From: Pseudomonas nabeulensis
Lineage (GTDB): Bacteria > Pseudomonadota > Gammaproteobacteria > Pseudomonadales > Pseudomonadaceae
Assembly: GCF_004682045.1 (NCBI RefSeq)
Contig: NZ_QUZT01000031.1
Location: 1-64,000, forward strand
Reading direction: 5' to 3'
DNA length: 64,000 bases
Both the position numbers and the translations under genes were made by a program. Position 1 is the stretch's first letter; each line of letters begins with the position of its first letter. This document shows, piece by piece, positions 52,278 to 60,468 of the stretch. The notes beneath the pieces were generated by a model. It saw nothing but the letters and a program-made list of their open reading frames with translations. It was not told the origin of the DNA and ran no database searches.

Positions 52278-53344
52278 GGCATTTCTCCTTTAAGGGTGAT
52301 CAGGCCCGATACATGTTTACGCGGGATAAAGCGCCAGCCGAACGGCAGTTGGTTACGCACGCGGACCAGGCTGGTGCGGGCGTGGTAGTTGACCAGCACC
52401 AAGGTCAATAGCAACGCCGCGCCGCCCGCGTTATGGGCCACGGCCACCGGCAGTGGCAGATGGAAATAGACATTGCTCAGGCCCAGGCAGATTTGTGCCG
52501 CCAGGGCGATCAGCAGCAAGCCCGCCAGGCGCGTCATGCCCACCACCTTGAGTTGCCAGGCAAGGCCCAGCAGCACCAGCGAGACCACCACGGCGCCCAC
52601 ACGATGGGTCAGATGAATCGCCGTGCGCGCCTCGCTGTCCAACTGCCCGCCGAGGTAATTCGGACCGATATGCTGGGTGAGGTGAAACCCATTGGCAAAA
52701 TCCGCCGCCGGCCACCACTCGCCATGGCAGGTCGGCAAATCGATACAGGCCACTGCCGCATAGTTGGAACTCACCCAGCCCCCCAGCGCAATCTGCCCGA
52801 TCACCAACACCAACCCTGCCGTCGCCCAATATTGCAGGCGCTTGGGCACAATCAACGCGGGCAACACGCCGGACAAGCGTAGCGTCAGCAGAAACAGCAG
52901 GCTCAAGGTGGCAAAGCCGCCGAGTAGATGGCCCGTTACAACCTGAGGCCACAGCTTCAATGTCACCGTCCACATGCCAAATGCTGCCTGGGCAAACACC
53001 ACCACCAACACAAACAGCGGCAGTTTCACCGGCTGGCCCGGATCACGCCGATGGCTCCACGAACGCGCGGCGAGCATCACGATCAACAGACCCAAGGTGC
53101 CGGCGAAGTAGCGGTGCGTCATCTCTGCCCAACCCTTGTCCGCCTCCACGGGGGTATCGGGAAAATGCAGCTCGGCATGGGCCAACTGGGCTTCGCTCTG
53201 GGGCACGCTGATAAAGCCGTAGCATCCCGGCCAGTCGGGGCAGCCCAGGCCGGCGTGGGTCAGGCGGGTGTAGGCGCCCAGCAGCACGACGATCAGCGCC
53301 AGCAAGGTGGCAAACAACGCGAGGCGAAATCCAGGTTTGGCCAT
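52265..53344 (-). CDS. ctaA: Heme A synthase (COX15/CtaA family)
   Basis: Protein of 359 aa with eight helices. Heme-ligand His residues lie in LTHAGLGCPDWPGCYG, ELHFPDTP...EMTHRYFAG and QHIGPNYLGG / IHLTHRVGA. Two Cys pairs are visible: CPDWPGC and CIDLPTC. Oxidises heme O to heme A. Followed by ctaB. Confidence 0.95.
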   Translation of the reverse strand: MAKPGFRLALFATLLALIVVLLGAYTRLTHAGLGCPDWPGCYGFISVPQSEAQLAHAELHFPDTPVEADKGWAEMTHRYFAGTLGLLIVMLAARSWSHRRDPGQPVKLPLFVLVVVFAQAAFGMWTVTLKLWPQVVTGHLLGGFATLSLLFLLTLRLSGVLPALIVPKRLQYWATAGLVLVIGQIALGGWVSSNYAAVACIDLPTCHGEWWPAADFANGFHLTQHIGPNYLGGQLDSEARTAIHLTHRVGAVVVSLVLLGLAWQLKVVGMTRLAGLLLIALAAQICLGLSNVYFHLPLPVAVAHNAGGAALLLTLVLVNYHARTSLVRVRNQLPFGWRFIPRKHVSGLITLKGEMPWRP

Positions 53345-53354
53345 GACGATGCCC

Positions 53355-53927
53355 TTATCCGATGTTCGACAGTTTCAGCAGCAGGCGCAGGTCGTTGAGC
53401 AAGTCCTTACCCTTGACCTTGGCGTCGTAGCGCAGCACCAGGTTGCCGTGGGGGTCGACGATCCACAGCTGTGCATCACCCGGCGCGGCGGCGTCTTTGG
53501 TGAAGGTCGTCAGGTCCAGCGGGTAGCGTTGCAGTTGCGGGTACTCGACCTTGAGTTTGGCTTCGTACTCGGCACTCACAGGCTGGGCGCTGGCCAGGGC
53601 ATGACGGGCGCGAGAAGCATCGCGGCCCAGGCTGATTTGCAGCTGGCGCGCCAGGTACACCAACTGCTGGCAATCGGCGGCGCAGGCGGTGGGGGCGGTC
53701 ACCAGCAGTTGCCAGCGATCCTCGTCGGACTGCACGCCGATATCGGCGCGGGTCTGGCCATTGCCGATCATCTCGCCGTGATAACTGCGGCTGTCCGGCA
53801 CCCAGAATTGCAGCTTGTACATAAAGGTGGCCAGCGCCATCGGGCCGATCACCATCATCAGGATCAGGATCAGTTGCCAACGACCTTTGCGCCGGCTCGG
53901 CAGCTCAGACACGTTGAGTGGATTCAT
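53355..53927 (-). CDS. Membrane-anchored Sco/thioredoxin-like protein in the cox cluster
   Basis: Protein of 190 aa. An N-terminal helix (18-36) is followed by a domain with CAADC (Cys82, Cys86) and LWIVDPHGNLVLRYD (His160). The spacing and the HGN box look like the CPDIC...DHSGN set of the Sco protein encoded 2 kb away, so I infer a diverged Sco-like fold. It is usually annotated hypothetical. ATG at 53927 has GGGAG upstream; an ATG at 53939 with GGAG is equally good. It overlaps the end of SURF1. Confidence 0.78.
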   Translation of the reverse strand: MNPLNVSELPSRRKGRWQLILILMMVIGPMALATFMYKLQFWVPDSRSYHGEMIGNGQTRADIGVQSDEDRWQLLVTAPTACAADCQQLVYLARQLQISLGRDASRARHALASAQPVSAEYEAKLKVEYPQLQRYPLDLTTFTKDAAAPGDAQLWIVDPHGNLVLRYDAKVKGKDLLNDLRLLLKLSNIG

Positions 53928-54672
53928 GGCCGCTCCCATGGGGCTTCTCCTTTTTTGTGGTGTGCCATCCGAGGTAGAGGTAAAGCGCGAGCAACGCCGA
54001 CGCCATGGCGAACCACTGCACGGCATACCCCAAGTGTTTTTCCGGGCCCATGGCGACCACGGCCCAGTCGGTGTCGTACGTGCCAAGGCCGGGCTCGGCG
54101 CGCAGCTCGTAGGTAAAGCCGCTGCGGCCCAGTTCGGCCCACAGAGCCGCGGGATGCAGGGCCGTGAGCAGGCGCGGCCATTGCGCGGTGGCCGGGTCGG
54201 CATGCAGCTGGAAGGTTTCGCCGGGGGCGACGTAGACCCAGGCGTCGAGATTCAAGGGCTGTTCAGGCGTGGTGAAGACCGGCGGGGTGCGGCGGTCCGG
54301 CCAAGGCAGCCAACCGCGATTGAGTAACAGCCATTGGCCGCTGGCCTGGTCGTGAAAGGGTTGCAGCAGCTCAACGCCGGCCTTGCCGTTGCGCATGCGG
54401 TTGTCGAGCAACACGCTGTGCTCGACATCGAATTGCCCGCGTAGCCGCACGCGGCGAAAGGCCGGATCAGCCATCTCAGCGAGCTGCACACTGCTGACCG
54501 GCTCAGCCAGGCGCCGCTCGGCATAGCTGTCCACCAGCAGCTGTTTTTCATGGCCGCGTGACAGCTGCCAAAAGCCCAACCCAACCATCAACGGCAACAG
54601 CAGCAACACCACCAGTGTCGGTGCGAGCCCTGGGCGAAAGCGTTGTGCGGCGCTGGCTATACTTGTTTTCAT
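53905..54672 (-). CDS. SURF1-family oxidase assembly protein
   Basis: Protein of 255 aa with two membrane helices (about 17-36 and 222-240) enclosing a periplasmic beta domain. Family marks are GLGFWQLSRGHEK, RRVRLRGQFD, NGKAGVELLQPF, LLNRGWLPW and a C-terminal YAVQWFAMA. Assists heme A insertion in subunit I. The start is divergent from a DUF2909 gene, so SURF1-sco-like-ctaA-ctaB-sco may have its own promoter here. Confidence 0.92.
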   Translation of the reverse strand: MKTSIASAAQRFRPGLAPTLVVLLLLPLMVGLGFWQLSRGHEKQLLVDSYAERRLAEPVSSVQLAEMADPAFRRVRLRGQFDVEHSVLLDNRMRNGKAGVELLQPFHDQASGQWLLLNRGWLPWPDRRTPPVFTTPEQPLNLDAWVYVAPGETFQLHADPATAQWPRLLTALHPAALWAELGRSGFTYELRAEPGLGTYDTDWAVVAMGPEKHLGYAVQWFAMASALLALYLYLGWHTTKKEKPHGSGHESTQRV

Positions 54673-54711
54673 TGCCTCGCCTTTCCCATAAAAGCCCCGT
54701 GGAGCCAGACC

Positions 54712-54915
54712 ATGCTCAAAGCCGCCATTGCCCTGATGCTGATCGCGACCGTGGTGAGCCTATTCAGTGGCTTGTTCTTTCTGGTCAAGGACGAGGGCAA
54801 CTCCAATCGCCTCGTCAACGCCCTGACCGTGCGTGTGGTTCTGGCCGTGATCACCCTGGCGCTGATCGCCTGGGGCTTTTTCAGCGGCCAACTGGTATCC
54901 CATGCGCCGTGGTAA
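54712..54915 (+). CDS. DUF2909 twin-helix small membrane protein
   Basis: Protein of 67 aa with two membrane helices (2-25 and 40-60) joined by a charged loop VKDEGNSNRLVNALTVR. It is a DUF2909 member, found with cytochrome oxidase genes and similar in shape to Hig1-type oxidase helpers. GTGGAG precedes the ATG. It runs against its neighbours: divergent from SURF1, and ending 6 bases before the stop of subunit III. Confidence 0.88.
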   Translation: MLKAAIALMLIATVVSLFSGLFFLVKDEGNSNRLVNALTVRVVLAVITLALIAWGFFSGQLVSHAPW

Positions 54916-54921
54916 CCCGCC

Positions 54922-55809
54922 TCACAGCACGTAAACGAAGAAAAACAGCCCGATCCACACCACATCCACAAAGTGCCAATACCAGCTGGCCGCCTCAAAA
55001 CCGAACTGGTGCTCGGCATTGAAATGCCCGCGCTGGATGCGCATCAGCATCACGAACAAAATGATCGTGCCAATGGTCACGTGGGCGCCGTGGAAGCCGG
55101 TGAGCATGAAGAACGTCGCGCCGTATACGCCCGAGCCCAAGGTGAGGCCCAGCTCTTTGTAGGCGTGGATATATTCCTCAGCCTGGAAACCCAGGAACGC
55201 CCAACCCAGCAAGACCGTCAGCGCCAACCAGATTTTCAGCGCGCCGCGATGGCCTTTGCGCAACGCATGGTGGGCAATGGTGATGGTCACGCTGGAGCTG
55301 ACCAGCAGAATCGTGTTGATCAGCGGCAAGCCCCACGGGCTGATAGTGCCTTCCGGCGCCGGGTACAGCTTGGGGTCCGGGTTATTGAGCAACGGCCAGG
55401 TGAACTCGAAGTTCGGCCACAGCATGTGCGCGATGCCCTTGTGCCCTTCGCCGCCCAGCCACGGACCTGACATGTGGCGGACATAAAAAAGCGCACCAAA
55501 GAATGCGATAAAGAACATCACTTCGGAAAAGATGAACCAGGTCATGCCCCAGCGGAACGAGCGGTCCATCTGCGGGCTGTACAAACCGGCGCGGCTTTCC
55601 TTGATCACCGCACCGAACCAGCCGAACAACATGTAGGCCAGCAACAGGCCCCCGACGAAAAAGATCCACGGCCCGTGGGATTCCGGGCGCGCCGCCTTGA
55701 GGTCGTTGAACCACACGGCCAGGCCGTACACCGTGATCAACAGGCCAAACGTAGCAATTATTGGCCATTTGCTTTGCGCTGGTACGTAGTACGTATCATG
55801 AGACGACAT
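54922..55809 (-). CDS. ctaE: Cytochrome c oxidase subunit III
   Basis: Protein of 295 aa with seven helices. Signatures: MFFIAFFGALFYVRH, INTILLVSSSVTITIAHHAL, GFHGAHVTIGTIIL and the ending YWHFVDVVWIGLFFFVYVL. Stabilises subunit I. Third oxidase subunit of the ctaC-ctaD-ctaG-ctaE run. Confidence 0.96.
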   Translation of the reverse strand: MSSHDTYYVPAQSKWPIIATFGLLITVYGLAVWFNDLKAARPESHGPWIFFVGGLLLAYMLFGWFGAVIKESRAGLYSPQMDRSFRWGMTWFIFSEVMFFIAFFGALFYVRHMSGPWLGGEGHKGIAHMLWPNFEFTWPLLNNPDPKLYPAPEGTISPWGLPLINTILLVSSSVTITIAHHALRKGHRGALKIWLALTVLLGWAFLGFQAEEYIHAYKELGLTLGSGVYGATFFMLTGFHGAHVTIGTIILFVMLMRIQRGHFNAEHQFGFEAASWYWHFVDVVWIGLFFFVYVL

Positions 55810-55844
55810 GTATTCGCTCTCCTGATTGAGGGGCCAAACAGTAG

Positions 55845-56396
55845 CTAGCCGCCGCTGTGGACGGCCACCGGCGGTTGGCGCGCAGTGATATCAAACAGCG
55901 TGTACGCCAGGGTCAAATGCTTCACATCCTTGGGCATCGCCCGGTCGACGATGAAGCGCACAGGCATCTCGATACGCTGGCCGGGTTGCAACACTTGCTG
56001 GGTGAAGCAAAAACATTCGGTTTTATGGAAGTACATCGCCGCTTCAGCCGGGGAAATACTCGGCACCGCCTGGGCGGTCATGGGCTTGTCGGTGGGGTTG
56101 TAGGCGACGAAGAGCATCTCGGTGACCGCGCCTGGGTTGACCACCACTTCGTCGGCTTTGGAGTGAAACTCCCAGACCATGTCGATGGCGTTGGTGGACA
56201 AAAACTGCACCCGCACCTGGCGCGAAGGGTCAACGGTTTGCTCGCCTTCGTACTGCCCGGCGGTCTTGCCGTTGATGCCGAACGCCTTGCACATCACGTC
56301 GTAGATCGGCACCAGGGCGAAGCCGAAGGCGAACATGGCCACGACCAGGATCAGCAGGCGGGTGACGAGGCGGTTGAGGGGTACGGAGTCAGCCAT
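55845..56396 (-). CDS. ctaG: CuB-insertion protein CtaG (Cox11)
   Basis: Protein of 183 aa with one membrane helix (12-32) and a periplasmic beta domain bearing the copper motif CFCF (Cys128, Cys130) and Cys36. Delivers copper to the CuB site of subunit I. The ATG at 56396 is chosen; an ATG three codons upstream is possible. It lies downstream of ctaD, separated from it by a REP element. Confidence 0.94.
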   Translation of the reverse strand: MADSVPLNRLVTRLLILVVAMFAFGFALVPIYDVMCKAFGINGKTAGQYEGEQTVDPSRQVRVQFLSTNAIDMVWEFHSKADEVVVNPGAVTEMLFVAYNPTDKPMTAQAVPSISPAEAAMYFHKTECFCFTQQVLQPGQRIEMPVRFIVDRAMPKDVKHLTLAYTLFDITARQPPVAVHSGG

Positions 56397-56423
56397 AACG
56401 ATCACCCAAGTCGAACGCGGTCA

Positions 56424-56530
56424 ATGTGGGAGCGGGCGGTGCGACGATTCGACTTGCCCCCGATAGCTGACTCACAGCCAATGATGATGTCGGCTGACAC
56501 ACCGCCATCGGGGGCAAGCCCCCTCCCACA
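56424..56530. repeat. Hybrid REPIN-like element inside the cox operon, copy 6
   Basis: The right arm is normal (ATCGGGGGCAAGCCCCCTCC). The left arm starts TGTGGGAG, then a foreign segment of about 20 bases (CGGGCGGTGCGACGATTCGA), and then resumes CTTGCCCCCGATAGC. It lies between ctaD and ctaG on the same strand, unlike the other copies. Confidence 0.85.
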
Positions 56531-56550
56531 GGGGATGTGTGGTGGCCTGT

Positions 56551-58137
56551 TCATTTGACCTCCGGCGGCGTAGTGAAGGTGTGATACGGCGCCGGCGAAG
56601 GAATGCTCCACTCCAGCCCTTCAGCCCCATCCCACGGTTTGGCCGGTGCCGGCGGGCCGCCACGGATGCACTTGATCACGATAAACAGGAAGAAGATCTG
56701 CGTAGCGCCAAACATGAACGCGCCAATCGACGAGACCATGTTGAAGTCGGCGAACTGCAGGTTGTAGTCCGGCACCCGGCGCGGCATGCCGGCCAACCCC
56801 ACAAAGTGCATCGGGAAGAACGCCATGTTCATCCCCACGAAAGACAGCCAGAAGTGCAGTTTGCCCAGGGTTTCGTCGTACATGTGGCCGGTCCATTTCG
56901 GCAGCCAGTAGTAGGCCGAGGCGAAGATGCCGAAGATCGCACCGGGCACCAGTACGTAATGGAAATGCGCCACCACGAAGTAGGTGTCGTGGTACTGGAA
57001 GTCCGCCGGGGCAATCGCCAGCATCAACCCGGAGAAGCCGCCGATGGTGAACAAAATCACGAAGGCCACCGCGAACAACATCGGTGTCTCAAAGGTCAGC
57101 GAGCCTTGCCACATGGTGCTGACCCAGTTGAACACCTTCACCCCGGTGGGCACGGCGATCAGCAACGTGGCGTACATAAAGAACAGCTCGCCCACCAACG
57201 GAATGCCCACCACGAACATGTGGTGCGCCCACACGATGAACGACAGGAACGCGATGCTCGCCGTGGCGTAGACCATCGAGGTGTAGCCGAACAAGGGCTT
57301 GCGCGAGAAGGTCGGGATGATCGAGCTGACGGCGCCGAACGCCGGCAGGATCATGATGTACACCTCAGGGTGACCGAAGAACCAGAACACATGCTGGAAC
57401 AACACCGGATCACCGCCGCCGGCCGCGCTGAAAAAGCTGGTGCCGAAGTGAATATCCATCAGCATCATGGTCACGCAACCCGCCAGCACCGGCATCACTG
57501 CGATCAACAGGAACGCCGTAATCAGCCAGGTCCACACGAACAGCGGCATTTTCATCAAGGTCATGCCGGGTGCGCGCAGGTTGAGGATGGTGGCGACCAC
57601 GTTGATCGCGCCCATGATCGAACTGATGCCCATCAGGTGAATCGCGAAGATAAAAAACGTCACGCTTTCCGGCGCGTAGGTGGTGGAGAGCGGCGCGTAG
57701 AAGGTCCAGCCGAAATTCGGCCCGCCGCCCGGGGTGAACAGGGTCGAGACCAGTAGCAGGAACGCTGCCGGCAGCAGCCAGAAGCTGAAGTTGTTCATGC
57801 GCGGCAGGGCCATGTCCGGCGCGCCGATCATCAACGGGATCATCCAGTTGGCCAGCCCGACGAACGCCGGCATCACCGCGCCGAACACCATGATCAACCC
57901 ATGCATGGTGGTCATCTGGTTAAAGAAAGCCGGTTCGACGATCTGCAAACCGGGCTGGAACAACTCGGCACGAATCACCATGGCGAACGAGCCGCCGAGC
58001 AAGAACATGGTGAAGGCAAACCACAGGTACATCGTGCCGATATCTTTGTGGTTGGTGGTCAGCACCCAGCGCATCAGTCCCTTGGCGGGGCCGTGGGCAT
58101 GGTCGGCGTGACCATGGTCATCGATCACAGTGCTCAT
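56551..58137 (-). CDS. ctaD: Cytochrome c oxidase subunit I
   Basis: Protein of 528 aa with 12 helices. Contains FGHPEVYIMILPAFG (CuB His and the Tyr crosslink partner), the HH pair of WAHHMFVVG, the K-channel Thr/Lys region and HDTYFVVAHFHYVL with the heme a and a3 ligands. The D-channel segment NWMIPLMIGAPDMALPRMNNFSFW is present. Aa3-type A-family oxidase. Second gene after ctaC. Confidence 0.97.
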   Translation of the reverse strand: MSTVIDDHGHADHAHGPAKGLMRWVLTTNHKDIGTMYLWFAFTMFLLGGSFAMVIRAELFQPGLQIVEPAFFNQMTTMHGLIMVFGAVMPAFVGLANWMIPLMIGAPDMALPRMNNFSFWLLPAAFLLLVSTLFTPGGGPNFGWTFYAPLSTTYAPESVTFFIFAIHLMGISSIMGAINVVATILNLRAPGMTLMKMPLFVWTWLITAFLLIAVMPVLAGCVTMMLMDIHFGTSFFSAAGGGDPVLFQHVFWFFGHPEVYIMILPAFGAVSSIIPTFSRKPLFGYTSMVYATASIAFLSFIVWAHHMFVVGIPLVGELFFMYATLLIAVPTGVKVFNWVSTMWQGSLTFETPMLFAVAFVILFTIGGFSGLMLAIAPADFQYHDTYFVVAHFHYVLVPGAIFGIFASAYYWLPKWTGHMYDETLGKLHFWLSFVGMNMAFFPMHFVGLAGMPRRVPDYNLQFADFNMVSSIGAFMFGATQIFFLFIVIKCIRGGPPAPAKPWDGAEGLEWSIPSPAPYHTFTTPPEVK

Positions 58138-58195
58138 GGCCGTTCTCCTGCAAGCGGGTGGGCGGGGCGGGTCGAGTTAAACGCCTTGAAAGAGG

Positions 58196-59323
58196 TCATT
58201 TGCTTTCCGCCTGCTTGATGGCCAACACGTCTTTGGGCGTGACCATGTCGCCTTTGTTGTTGCCCCAGGCGTTACGCTCGTAGGTCACCACGGCGGCGAT
58301 ATCCACCTCCGACAGTTGCTTGCCGAACGCCGCCATCGCGGTGCCGGGCTTGCCGAAATACACGCGGTGCAGGTGGTCTTCCTTGGGCCCGGTGGCAATC
58401 GGTGAGCCCTTGAGCGCCGGGAACATCGGCGGCAGGCCCTGGCCCTCAGCCTGGTGACAGGCCACACAGGTGGTGTGGTAGACCTTGTCGCCCCGGGCCA
58501 CCAGTTCTTCCAGCGTCCACTCTTTGGAGGTCAGTTCCTTGAGCTTGGCCGCTTCTTCCTTGCGCTCGCCGAGCCAGGTGTCGTAGTCAGCCTTGGACTT
58601 GACCTCGACCACAATCGGCATGAAACCGTGGTCCTTGCCGCACAGCTCGGCGCATTGGCCACGGTAGATGCCGGGCTTCTCGACGCGGGTCCAGGCCTCG
58701 TTGACGAAACCGGGAATGGCATCGCGCTTGACCGCAAAGGCCGGCACCCACCAAGAGTGGATCACGTCGGCAGCCGTCACCAGAAAGCGCACCTTGGCCC
58801 CAACGGGCAGCACCAGCGGCTGGTCGACTTCCAACAGGTAATGCTCGCCCTTGGAGGCCTGGTTATGAATCTGCTCGGCAGGCGTGGCCAGGTTGCTGAA
58901 GAACTCCACATCCTGGCCCAGGTATTTGTAATGCCACTTCCACTGATAGCCGGTGACCTGGATATCGATATCCGACTCACTGCTGTCGTAGATGTTGATC
59001 AGGGTCTTGGTCGCGGGAATGGCCATCGCAATGAGGATCAGCAAAGGCACTACGGTCCAGAGGATTTCCACGGTAGTGCTCTCGTGGAACTTCGCCGCCA
59101 CCTGGCCCGTGGACCGGCGGTGCAGGATCATCGACCAGAACATCGCGCCAAACACAATGATGCCGATGACCACACAGATCCAGAAAATGGTCATGTGCAG
59201 GTCAAACACGGCGTGACTGACTTCTGTAGCCCCTGGCGCCATATTCGTTGTCCAGGCGGCGTGCGCCTGACCGAATACCGACCACAACAGTAGGCCCATC
59301 CAAACGTGTGGATGTCGCGTCAT
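58196..59323 (-). CDS. ctaC: Cytochrome c oxidase subunit II with fused cytochrome c
   Basis: Protein of 375 aa: signal peptide (to about 22), two membrane helices, a cupredoxin domain with the CuA site CAELCGKDHGFM and its upstream His (VIHSWWVPAF), then a C-terminal cytochrome c domain with CVACH. This makes it a caa3-like subunit II that can accept electrons through its own heme. First gene of the oxidase operon; its promoter lies within 59324-59690. Confidence 0.96.
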   Translation of the reverse strand: MTRHPHVWMGLLLWSVFGQAHAAWTTNMAPGATEVSHAVFDLHMTIFWICVVIGIIVFGAMFWSMILHRRSTGQVAAKFHESTTVEILWTVVPLLILIAMAIPATKTLINIYDSSESDIDIQVTGYQWKWHYKYLGQDVEFFSNLATPAEQIHNQASKGEHYLLEVDQPLVLPVGAKVRFLVTAADVIHSWWVPAFAVKRDAIPGFVNEAWTRVEKPGIYRGQCAELCGKDHGFMPIVVEVKSKADYDTWLGERKEEAAKLKELTSKEWTLEELVARGDKVYHTTCVACHQAEGQGLPPMFPALKGSPIATGPKEDHLHRVYFGKPGTAMAAFGKQLSEVDIAAVVTYERNAWGNNKGDMVTPKDVLAIKQAESK

Positions 59324-59690
59324 TGCGGGTTCCCCTTATCGTTCTTGTTATCCCGCCGGTTTGCACCTGCGTCGAAGGGAGCGGCTTCCATACTGCTTAC
59401 AACCGCTTAGCCTCACCTGCTTATGCAGTCTGGCGTCATCAGCTAATTGCGTACAAATCCGAGTATAGACAGGCTCTGCAACCCCGCAATGTGTAGGGAC
59501 AAATCAGCAAAAACGGACGGGCGGAGCCAATAAAACCGGGCGCGGAATCGTTTATCCGACGAACGATGGCAATTCGATATAACAGCGGCGCATAACCATG
59601 AAATAATTATGACAAATGCGTCTTAGGGCCTCGTATAAACGAGCTACCTTATCCTCTCCCTTTTCCTACGCCTGCATCACTGGAGCCTTC
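59324..59690. other. Intergenic region upstream of the oxidase operon
   Basis: No gene is seen in 367 bases. It should carry the divergent promoters of ctaC and of the conserved hypothetical gene. The middle is AT-rich. I recognised no Fnr/Anr box or RoxR site with confidence. GGAG sits 6 bases before the ATG at 59691. Confidence 0.6.
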
Positions 59691-60338
59691 ATGAACACCG
59701 CCGCATTGCGCGAGCAGATTTCCCGTGCCCATCAACACGAAGCCAGCACGGGCCAACTGGCCCAGCAATTGGAAACCCAATTGCCGCACCTGCATTCGGC
59801 CATTTCATTGGCTGACGGTGACCGCAACATCGTGATGACCCGCTTCGTCACTGCCTACATCGACCTCGTCCCGGACCTGCTGGACGCCGCCAACGACGTG
59901 GCCCGCGAGGCCGGCATCGAAAGCCAGATCAAGCCGGTGCTGAAAATCGCCGAGCATTTCTTCCTGCAACCGCCTGCCATTTTGGCTGGGCATGAAGGAC
60001 TCGACGGCCTGTTGGACGAGGCCTACCTGGCTCATCGACTGGTGGAAGAAGTAAACGATCTGTATATCAAGCACTTTGGTCAGCCGTTGATTCCGGCGGA
60101 CACCACCGTGGCCAACTTGATAGCCCACCAGTTGATTGGCGAAGCATTTGCCAACCAGTTGGATGAAGCCGTGCATTTGGCGGTGGATGAAATGCTCAAC
60201 GAAGACAGCTTTGCGCTGGAGTCGGTCGAAGCCTACCGTGAAACCCTCAAGAGCCCGGACACGGAAGCCGCGTGGAAACGCTGGCCATGCCTGTCGCGCC
60301 AGCTGGGGGTTGAGCTGGCACTGGATCAACCTGCCTGA
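59691..60338 (+). CDS. Conserved hypothetical helical protein
   Basis: Protein of 215 aa, mostly helical and acidic, with no signal peptide or membrane helix. Recognisable stretches: FVTAYIDLVPDLLDAANDVA, VLKIAEHFFLQPP, AYLAHRLVEEVNDLYIKHFGQPLIP. I recall a homologue next to the aa3 oxidase genes in other pseudomonads (PA0104), but no function. The ATG at 59691 follows TGGAG. Convergent with the SulP gene across a REPIN. Confidence 0.8.
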   Translation: MNTAALREQISRAHQHEASTGQLAQQLETQLPHLHSAISLADGDRNIVMTRFVTAYIDLVPDLLDAANDVAREAGIESQIKPVLKIAEHFFLQPPAILAGHEGLDGLLDEAYLAHRLVEEVNDLYIKHFGQPLIPADTTVANLIAHQLIGEAFANQLDEAVHLAVDEMLNEDSFALESVEAYRETLKSPDTEAAWKRWPCLSRQLGVELALDQPA

Positions 60339-60361
60339 TTTTCAAGGCTGGTGAATACCAC

Positions 60362-60452
60362 ATGTGGGAGGGGGCTTGCCCCCGATAGCAGTGTGTCAGT
60401 CAAAGTAAATCCAACTGATCCACCGCTATCGGGGGCAAGCCCCCTCCCACAT
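60362..60452. repeat. REPIN-like element, copy 7
   Basis: ATGTGGGAGGGGGCTTG...GATAGC and the mate GCTATCGGGGGCAAGCCCCC with a spacer of about 35 bases. It lies between convergent genes. Confidence 0.93.
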
Positions 60453-60468
60453 TTTTCATCCGGTTTCG

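Noticed and set aside
56539..57756. 405-codon plus-strand frame opposite ctaD
   Set aside because: The same mirror artefact; very high His and Arg content and no motif.
12401..60452. Repeated palindromes considered as a CRISPR array
   Set aside because: The copies are dispersed over 48 kb, paired as inverted doublets and not regularly spaced; there are no cas genes.
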